A stretch of DNA of 64,000 bases. Source: Dolomedes plantarius (taxonomy: Eukaryota; Arthropoda; Arachnida; Araneae; Dolomedidae). Every line of letters begins with the position of its first letter. The stretch's first letter is position 1. Positions 56,166 to 64,000 of the stretch are shown here, piece by piece. The stretch is taken from contig OU015495.1 in assembly GCA_907164885.2 (NCBI GenBank), positions 99,038,832 through 99,102,831 of the forward strand, read 5' to 3'. The translations under genes were made by a program, and so were the position numbers. The notes below the pieces were generated by a model, which was not told the origin of the DNA, ran no database searches, and saw only the letters and a list, made by a program, of their open reading frames with translations.

Positions 56166-56421
56166 GGGCATGTTCACATAGGAGTCCGGTAGCGGCAGCG
56201 TTAAAGTATTGAAATGTATTTAACCAATGACAAACCTCCAAACGATTAGCAACGAAATTTTTCCTCTGCGGGACTCCTATGTGAAGAGGCCCTTATAGGA
56301 AGCGTAAAACGATAGATGGCGTTAAAAATTTCGTTGATAATAGTTTGGAAGTTTGTCATTGGCTAAATATATTTCAATACTTTAACGTTTTCCGCTACCA
56401 GACTCCTATGTGAACAGGCCC
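56166..56421. mobile_element. Two adjacent PIF/Harbinger-like MITEs
   Basis: The first copy is 56166-56292, with GGGCATGTTCACATAGGAGT at the left, its inverted partner at the right, and TTA on both sides (56163-56165, 56293-56295). The second ends GACTCCTATGTGAACAGGCC then C and TAA at 56421. Its left terminus is lost, starting at about 56297. The interiors share AAATTTCGTTG and GGTTTGTCATTGG-type words in inverted order. Confidence 0.8.
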
Positions 56422-56661
56422 TAAGCATCCAGAGGATTTCGCCGTGCGGTGTGCAAGTGAAAACCGACCATAATGTTACCTGAGATGGCGTTTTCAAGGG
56501 ATGAATCGTCAGCAACTTATCGATGTTCGTTGCGGTCCGATCAAGTTAGCATCAGTCTACGATGCCGCTATTAATGACCAGGGAGCATATTCCCATTCCT
56601 TACATGAAATCGCGCCATTACATCGTTTTGCGGCTGCTGATTGGTCAGTTGAGTTTGCATC

Positions 56662-56813
56662 GGTAATTGCCATAATATTTGATCCTAAGCGCATTTTAAA
56701 TGAGATAAATACTAAAATATAATTCTTAGTTGCTTTCATTTCGATAATTGCATAATATTTGATCCTAAGCACATTTTAAATGAGATAAAAACTATTTCTT
56801 AGCTGTTTTCATT
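56662..56813. repeat. 80-bp tandem duplication in the left arm
   Basis: Two copies with an 80-bp period contain CATAATATTTGATCCTAAGC and ATTTTAAATGAGATAAA. The right arm lacks this unit. Confidence 0.85.
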
Positions 56814-57402
56814 TTTATATATATTTTTACGCTATATTTTACAAGGAACGTGAATTTTTTTAAGTGGCACCATCTATTAATTTAAAAGTAATTTAAAGTG
56901 ACAAGCTATTTGTAAAAGAAATTTTCGCCAAAGATGCCTTCATATTTCTTTTTTGTGCATGGAAAATTTTAAGAAATTACCAATTTCCGTAGTAATTTCA
57001 CTGTAAAATTTTAGGAACAGAATAAAATAGAGTAAATATTACTCAAAACTGACTTTTTTCTTAAATTTAAATGTTGAATTAAAAAAAGGAAAGATAATTT
57101 TCTTTTTTTTAAACTTTAAATGTTGAATTTAAAAAAATTAAACCTTTATTTATTTTTAAATTTAAATGTTGAATTAAAATTTTTGTTTATTTTTTAAATT
57201 AAAATCTTAATTGCAAGATGCATATATATGTTGTGCTCAAGGGGTGAGGTAAAGAACGAGTTTATGTAAGCCTCAGGTTATGCCCCATTATAATCATCTA
57301 AATAATTAAATGTCCAAGAAAAATGAAAAAAAATATGTATAGTTATATAAAATATTGAGGTGTTGGACGATTAAAATTCTGTAAGGCGGCTGAGTGTGTA
57401 TT

Positions 57403-57997
57403 CGGCTGGTGGTTTGTAATTAAATAAGAGAATTTAGTTAGTGAATTTACCCCTTTGTCAGTCCTTAAAATCTTGTATTCCCTAAAAATGCCTTCTTTCT
57501 TTCTTAAAATCTATGTCTGGGTAACTCTATATCCTCCCTTTTGGCCATTTCCTTTTACTTGTGCACTTTCAAGCAGTTCCCTGGATGTGGGGGAAAGAAC
57601 GGAGCGATGGTCCAGATCTTAGGAATGTTGATGAGGGGACCATCTGTATCTGCAGCCAGCGAAGTCACCCGCGGACGGTTACAGAAACGGGTAGCGGCGC
57701 GCTCCGCGAACGTCAAGTTGTTCTCTACGAGAAAACCAAGAAACCGGCGCAAATCTATTTGAAAAAATAAAAATAAAATAAATTTTACAACGACAATATT
57801 GACATGACAAAAAAGGTTGTGAGGTATTTGAAGGTTTTTAAGGCTAAGAGTCGCGGCGCGACAGGGAACTCTTTGCAACAACCCAGCCTGCCAGAGCGCA
57901 ATCATAAGCGAGAGAAAAAGTTTTCCTCCGGGGAGAGGCAACGCCTCCTTGAGAAGGCCTGAACACGCTCGGTGTGACGTCACGAGATTAGGCTGAG
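57403..57997. repeat. CpG-richer inner part of the left P-element arm
   Basis: It includes GGCTGGTGGTTT (57403-57425) and GAGAAGGCCTGAACACG through GATTAGGCTGAG (57951-57997), both mirrored in the right arm. A CpG-rich block lies at about 57590-57760. A minus-strand open frame at 57555-57983, with a good acceptor-like CAAATAG near 57758, has no recognisable domain. Confidence 0.5.
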
Positions 57998-57999
57998 TT

Positions 58000-59076
58000 T
58001 CAACGCCGATCGGAGCAACTGATGGTGCTTTAGTTTCAACAACAATAAAAAATTATTGTTGATTTATCATTTAGGGTTATTTATAGCAAATTAATGTTTT
58101 TTTTATAAACATATATTTGTTCTCAGTTACAGAACGTACACTGCTGTTTATCTACTCTATCAATTATTTGGGAATTTATTCATACAAATTTTAAAAAAAT
58201 GTTTCCTCCAAGATATACAATGAGACTTTTTTCTTTTTTGAGCAACTTAAAATACATTAATGACATTTGATAGTCACATTCACGAAATTAAAAACAAAAC
58301 ATTTCTCTTTACTTTTTAAAAGAAATCTGCTTAAAATATCATAAATGTTTAAAACATACACACAAATATGTTTTAAATTCTCTAATACAATAGGAAATTC
58401 AAGCATGAATAAAAATACCCAGAATTTAAAAAATTTCACCTACCTATAATTCTACCTCGATAATTCTTTTTGCATTCACATAATCTCAAGAAATTAACAT
58501 ATTTCCTCTAAAATATGGAGGATTTTTAGTGCATTAAATTTCAAATGAAAGGTCATAAATGATTTTTTAAAAACCAACACATTCACACAATTAAAGAAGT
58601 TTGTAATTTCCAAAAGGAAAGGAAAGTGAAGCACCCCAGAATTTTTTATTATTTATGCTTTATTTACTATTTAGAAATGCATTAATAAAATTTTAAGAAA
58701 TTTCCACATTTACCCCAGGAAATATACTTAAAATGAGTTCATCTGACTTCAAGAAATAGAAAAATGTTCTCCAAAATTTGAAGGAATTATTTTTAAAAAA
58801 ATGCTCAAATAAACTGTCATAAACGAGGAAAACAAAACACACATTTTAACAAGATTTTATTTCTCCAAAATAAAACAAAACTGAAGCATGATTCTTTACA
58901 TTTGATATTAAAGCTATATATAAACAATGAAAAATTTATTATTTAATAAGAGAATAATCATGGTATTTACAGAAAATTGGGTTTTCAAATGTGTTAATTT
59001 TTAAGTGTTTGGAGTTTTCTTTTCTTATTTTTAGATTCTGCCCTTTCTTTACGTTTCTCATCTAATATATTATTTT
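58000..59076. other. P-element interior without recognised coding
   Basis: A+T-rich sequence lies downstream of the transposase. At 58990-59076 a Lys-rich continuation of the transposase can be read in a shifted frame. Confidence 0.4.
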
Positions 59077-61691
59077 TTATTTTAAAAATTTTTTCAAAAT
59101 TATATTTGTTGAAGCCCAAATGATTTGTTTAGTGACCTGATCGCTTCCATGGTTTTGTGGACAGCCATCTAAATCTAAGCATATTTCTTTTGACGAAAGT
59201 ATGTTTAAAGTGTTATTGACTGCAAATAGACGTTGATTAATTATTTTTAAAAATTCACATTCAAATTCTTTTAACGATTTTGATAAAATAATATAATTAT
59301 GAATTATCATGTAAATGATTTTATGATGTGGATGATGTAATGATCCTCGATCTAGGTTCCTTATTAAAATATATTTTTCACTGAAATCTAAGGATTTGTT
59401 TATTGTGAATTTAGCTTCACAGAAAGAACAATTAATTTTATTTAACACTGAAAACACACAATATCCAGAAATGTAAGTCAGAATTGGCAAAATATCTTGT
59501 ACCTTTTCAAAATCAGTATCATTAACAGAAACAATTAAAGAGGTAAAAAAACTTTCTTTCAAATTATCATTTGATATATTTAAATCACTATAATCAATGG
59601 CCTGAAATTTTAATAATGGTAAATTTTGCATTCTTATTTTTGATTAATTTTCAAATATTTGGGCTATTGTAATGTTATAATTTGAACCAGAATATTGTCT
59701 ATATTTACCAAACCTGTCTTCTAAGGGATCTGTTTGGAATTTGCCTGTCAACAAGTACTTAAAATTTAATTCCTCAACACAATACTGTGTTATATTTAAC
59801 ATTGTGTTTAATGTTTGGGTAATAGCTTCATGGGTTTCTTTACTTAGACGGCCAGTATCCATTTTAAATATTTTCCATGTATCGAACCACTATCATATTC
59901 TCGATAAATTGTATTTTAATGCCATCATTTGAAAAGGTTAATGGCTCCTGAAATTTGTTCCTCTTGTGAAATCCCTTAACAGGGCTTCTTACATTAAAAA
60001 TGTCCCACCACTTTGCTATAATTTTAACGTAATTTGCTGTTCCCTCATAATTTTCCAAATCATGTTTTTTCCCAAGTATCATTAAACCTTCAGCAAGGTT
60101 TTCATTAAAAATCTGAATAGCCAGTTTGACATTTTGCCTTTCTAAGTTGTGGGAAAAGCTTTTTATTGTTAAACTATATCCATACTTCACAAAATTGTGA
60201 GATTCTATTTCATACATTCTTTTAAGAGTTTCCATTGATGCTGTGCATGTTATTTTTATCTGCAGGAGTATTATTATCATCAAACCATTTGGGATAATAC
60301 ATATTTTTTTCAAAATTTTTTGATTGAGCCAATTATTTCTTATACATTTCAGCAAGTGAACAGAATCAATCATAAAAAATAATGGCCTATTAGGATCAAC
60401 AGGATGAGGGTACGCAAAATTATGAGTATTGTTTTTAGAAAAATATGACATGGCCTTTTTGTTTATCAAATTGTTGTCACTAATTACACAGAAAACATTA
60501 AAACCTATATTTTCTAGCCCACACACAATTTTTACTATATATGCGTAAAGTGTGTTTGCATCTAAAGTATTAACTGGTAGGATATGTACAACATCTTTAT
60601 AGTTAGAGCAAGCACTTTGAATCATAAAAACATAAGCAGATTTTGCTGCAGCTTTACAGTTAAATGAAACTCCAATAACATTCCCACCCTTATAATCAAA
60701 AAAGGGCTTTAAATAAATTTCATCCATCAGTAAAATCACATGCTTTTCATAACCTTTTAAATATGCAGCTTTCTGTTTTATGTAATTTAAAAAATTATCA
60801 TCAGTTTGTTCAGTCATTGGACTTAAATTATATTTTAAAATTAAACGTTTTATTGTGCTAGGGTGTGTGATTATAACATTACAACTACTACGCAAAAAAT
60901 AACATGAATGGGGAGATATGGAATATAAAAGTGTGTAAAAAATTAAACTTTCAGAATTGTAAACTCTTTGGTTGATATTTACATTTATTAACTCAATTTG
61001 TTCAATTAAAAATGTTAACATATGTTTTTCCTCATCAAAATCTTTTTTTATATCTGTCAGTATATCAATAACAATATCTAACCTTAATTCCTTATTACCA
61101 ACATTGGAAGAATTATCTGATTTTTTCAACAGATCTAATATATTAAATATTACTTTTAAATCAGAAATAATACAAGGAAAGTTATACTGACCTATTTTGT
61201 TCAACTTTGTATTTTTATAAAACACTGATACAGATAAATCCTTATCAACACAAACAGAATAAGTTATTTGTGGATTTGGCAACTCAATATGTGCAAAAAT
61301 AATATTGTTCTTCATATCTACAAATGTCCAGTAGTTGTGCAGTTCATTTTCTGATACATGAATTGAAAGTTCAGCTTAAGAATTGAAATTAAATTTCGAT
61401 TTTTCAACTTCAGCAAATTCCAAGCTCTCTTTAATAGCTTTAGACAACACCTCTTCTTCTTTTCTAACAAGTGGAGATACAGTACTTTAGTATATTACAA
61501 ATAAAAGTTTTTTTTATAATATGCATTATAAAATAATTATCTGCAAAGAAATTCAGTACATTTTAAGCTGTTTTTCTCAAGACTACATTTAGAAAAGAAA
61601 AAAAAAACATATTTAATATAAATGTATTTCAATATATAATTGAAATTGTAAATTCTAAAAAAAATTTATAATATATATTTTGTATATTTAC

Positions 61692-61891
61692 CTTAAATGT
61701 TTTTCATCTCTACTTTCACGGTATGTTATTTGATTTGTCAAATAAGATGGACATCCGGGAAATATGCATGGAATTGCTCCTCCTCGCAATCTTGGTTTGT
61801 CTAGCTTAACACAGACTCTTTCACCAGTTGTTGAATCCCAAAAATCTGTCACTCTTTGAATATCAGTTTCAGTAAAATGCAATTCACAGAC
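61692..61891 (-). pseudogene. P-type transposase exon 2
   Basis: It completes the THAP domain (VCELHFTETDIQRVTDFWDS) through RLRGGAIPCIFPG. Acceptor TTTTCAG, donor GTAAAT. Confidence 0.85.
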
Positions 61892-62334
61892 CTGAAAATA
61901 AAACAAAGCTATATCGTGAAATTTGCTGGAAATATATAAAATATTTATGGACCAGCTACATTTTAAAGAATAATTTTTAATAACATATCACAATTGTAAA
62001 TTCATAATAATAGAAAGCATAAGCTGATTATAATTAATAAGCTTATAATTTTTCTAGAAAGAAAAAAATATTTTAATTAAAAATTTATTTATTCCTTGAG
62101 AACTTACTACTCTTAATGAGATCTTTAATTAAAATTCTTCATTATTATATGGTTATAGCAACATTATTATATTTACAGTACATTTATTATTCTTTATTTA
62201 CAGTTCATTATTATATTTACAGAAATTACTGAAATATAAGTTATATTATAAATAATCTGGTTGTTAAGTCCTCATTTAATCTTACTTAAACTTAAGCTAC
62301 AAAATATTTAATAACAATAATAGAGATTACTTAC

Positions 62335-62490
62335 CCGAGAACTCTTGTTCACAATCAGGTTCTTTCGAGGAATACATGCAATCCACTTTTTTAGTAACAT
62401 TTCATTTGATGGAAAAGAGAAAATGGACACTTTTTTATCTTCAGAGTCATAATTTCCTTTGCAGAAAGGTACAATACATTTGTGCGGCAT
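62335..62490 (-). pseudogene. P-type transposase exon 1 (THAP start)
   Basis: The first 52 codons carry CIVPFC, VSIFSFP, the Trp of KKWIACI and the final SSR. Donor GTAAGT. An upstream in-frame ATG at 62532 would add 14 residues, but the family starts at MP. Confidence 0.87.
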
Positions 62491-62599
62491 TGTCAGAAAT
62501 ATTAATGCAGTAATTAAAGATTTAATTCGCAAAATTCAAAGCACGAACAAAGAAACATTCAAATCAAGAGCGAAGAAAGAATACTGAATTCCGCCAACA

Positions 62600-63571
62600 C
62601 GCACATTCGTGCCCGTTATACGCATATCTCGCTTTTGTGTTTGGCGTCGGAATGACTTGGAAAAGTACATATCGATACGCGATAAGTTGCAGTTTCTGGT
62701 CAGAGTAACAAAGCGGCATCAGCCTAGTCTCACTACGTCATCACATTTTCTGGCAAACCGTGCTCAGGCCTTCTCTCTTGAAGGGTTGTTGGGAGAGGAA
62801 GCTCTTCGAACCAGATTCGCTCTCCGGCTCTCCAGAGAACCAGTCTACCTGATCCCGTGCCTCTTCAGAAGAATCCCGAGATGATCCCGACGATGGAAGC
62901 GAGTGCTTATAAGGAGGAAAAAAGCCCATAGGCTCTTTCAACTGCATTCATCAGGCACGTCCATCTTTCTCACTTTTTCTTATCCCTTTCTTTCTTTTCC
63001 ATTCTTTTTTTTTAGTCAATGTCGACGAAAGGTAATGTTAAATTTTAATTCTTAATGATGAATTAATAGTTTAGGAAATTGAGCTCAGTCAGGTTAACGA
63101 AATTTAAATTAAACCACCAGCCATCCTAACGTTATTTGATTTATAAAAAATTATAACATGTGTAAGGATTTGCATAATTTTGTGGTTGTATAACGGGTTA
63201 GAATTTTGTGTTATTACTTGAAATTAATGGATGAAGTGTAAAGCTGTAATGTGTTTAAATTAATTTTAAAAAAATAATTTGTTTTGCCTCTAAAACTGAA
63301 TTTAGTTGTTTTTGTGTAATGTCTTCTTTTGCCAGCCAACATGGGAAGGGTTTGTACAGGCAAGAAAACAAATGCTAGCTTTAAGTATATAAATTAAACA
63401 TTCGACCCCAAAACAAAACATAACATATATTTTTTGCTGTTTTGCACACTTTAGTTTTTTAACTTTACTCTTAAAAAATAAAAATTATAAATACTCATTC
63501 AAAAATAGTGATGGAAGTTTTGATTCTTCAAAAACAGACATGCTTTCGTAAGCATCAGCACACCAAATACA
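62600..63571. repeat. Right arm of the P-type element
   Basis: It includes the inner inverted segment CAGCCTAGTCTCACTACG to CTCAGGCCTTCTC (62719-62775), a GC-richer block to about 62950, then A+T-rich sequence to the outer terminal repeat. A minus-strand Ser/Glu-rich frame at 62741-62947 is not recognised and lies wholly in the arm. Confidence 0.5.
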
Positions 63572-63665
63572 CAAATACCGATGTAAACTCAATTCACCAA
63601 TCAGCAGCCGTCAAACGATGTAATGGCGCGATTTCATGTAAGGAATGGGAATATGCGACCGGGGA

Positions 63666-64000
63666 CGCACGAAAACTGTTTTAAATATTTTTTTTGTTAA
63701 AATGTAAATGAACAATGAATTAAATGTTCAACTTTTATAATGTATTTGGGATATTTTTACCTTAACTCCACACACATACTTCAGGTAGTTTTTATTACAA
63801 TTTTTTGAGGGTTTAACCACTAGAGAGCGATCCCGCATTATTTTACTTATTTTTAAATTTTTATTATGGAGTCTTTTTCATGATTCCGAAGAAAATTTTT
63901 TAAGTTTATAAAGTATGTCATTTCTTTTAAATACACAGCATTTAGGTACATGTAGAATTTTTTTTTATGATGTTCATCTTTTCCCAATTTTTAAATCTAT
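63666..64000. other. A+T-rich end of window
   Basis: No gene or element was recognised. Confidence 0.45.

Larger units (their letters stand above)
59077..62490 (-). pseudogene. P-element/THAP9-type transposase, three exons, broken
   Basis: Exon 1 (62490-62335) starts MPHKCIVPFCKGNY and joins exon 2 (61891-61692) as SSR-VCELHF. Together they form a THAP zinc finger (C2CH with VSIFSFP and the VCELHF motif). A linker leads to exon 3 (from about 61474). The catalytic region shows ILLMDEIYLKPFFDYKGG (first Asp), FCVISDNNLINKKAM (second Asp), FFMIDSVHLLKCIRNNW and GKFQTDPLEDRFGKYRQYSG, all in the order known from P transposases and THAP9. Lesions: TAA at 61376-61378, a frameshift near 59863 and TAA at 59644-59646. 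The natural C-terminus is also shifted near 59080. The THAP part would bind the element ends, and the core is an RNase H-like transposase. Long branches from insect P are likely. Confidence 0.9.
56585..63656 (-). mobile_element. P-superfamily transposon (about 7.1 kb) with long eroded inverted termini
   Basis: The outermost 85 bp on each side (56585-56669, 63572-63656) are inverted repeats differing at about 6 positions. They start GCATATTCCCATTCCTTACA. Directly outside are GACCAGGGA (56576-56584) and GACCGGGGA (63657-63665), a 9-bp duplication with one mismatch; P elements duplicate 8 bp of GC-rich target. Two further inverted pairs lie collinearly inside (57403-57425 with about 63100-63125, and 57951-57997 with 62719-62775). 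The enclosed transposase has a THAP domain and P-type catalytic region. Canonical P termini are only 31 bp, so the arms here are unusually long. Confidence 0.75.

Noticed and set aside
57555..57983. 142-codon minus-strand frame with an internal acceptor-like site
   Set aside because: It lies in the inverted arm of the P-type element. The right arm does not preserve the frame, so it is probably not coding.

Overview
This is a eukaryotic, strongly A+T-rich genomic window. It has one recognisable host gene with seven short coding exons and long introns, surrounded by transposable elements in many states of decay. The superfamilies (hAT, Tc1/mariner, pogo/Tigger, piggyBac-like, PIF/Harbinger, P, Helitron, Jockey- and I/R1-type LINEs, tRNA-derived SINEs) and the intron style suggest an arthropod. 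A spider or other chelicerate is plausible, but that is inference from repeat flavour, not a taxonomic marker.

Layout. 1-14 kb: no recognisable host gene; a hAT MITE (3289-3771) with a perfect 8-bp target duplication, a mariner relic (7844-8592), a SINE, a Tigger-type MITE (10680-11164), a hAT derivative (11881-12591) and a Helitron (14053-14545). 15-24.9 kb: one minus-strand RNase H-bearing LINE, about 6 kb when its inserts are removed. It was split by a mariner (17918-18882) and by an apparently intact hAT transposon (19705-22708) with an open 621-aa transposase. 25-31 kb: sparse, with MITEs and a SINE that itself contains a piggyBac-like insertion. 31.2-41.4 kb: the host gene, a RABL3-type small GTPase on the minus strand, reconstructed as 231 aa. 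Its introns carry a decayed Tigger transposon, a Tc1 deletion derivative and a SINE. 41.8-49.2 kb: a PIF/Harbinger-like MITE, an unclassified element with arrays of a GACGTC-containing motif, a hAT derivative, a near full-length Tc1, a solo LTR and a pogo relic. 49.2-56.4 kb: a Jockey-type LINE on the plus strand with two SINE insertions, then the opposite-strand ORF1 of another LINE. 56.6-63.7 kb: a P-superfamily transposon with a THAP-domain transposase, long eroded inverted termini and an imperfect 9-bp target duplication.

RABL3 is the only gene with a likely cellular role. The hAT transposase at 20452-22317 is the only transposase with no break that I can see. Almost all other coding traces carry stops, frameshifts or deletions. 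The nesting gives relative ages: the RNase H LINE predates its mariner and hAT inserts, the Jockey LINE predates its SINEs, and the split SINE predates its piggyBac-like insert. No tRNA, rRNA or CRISPR locus was recognised beyond tRNA-derived SINE heads.
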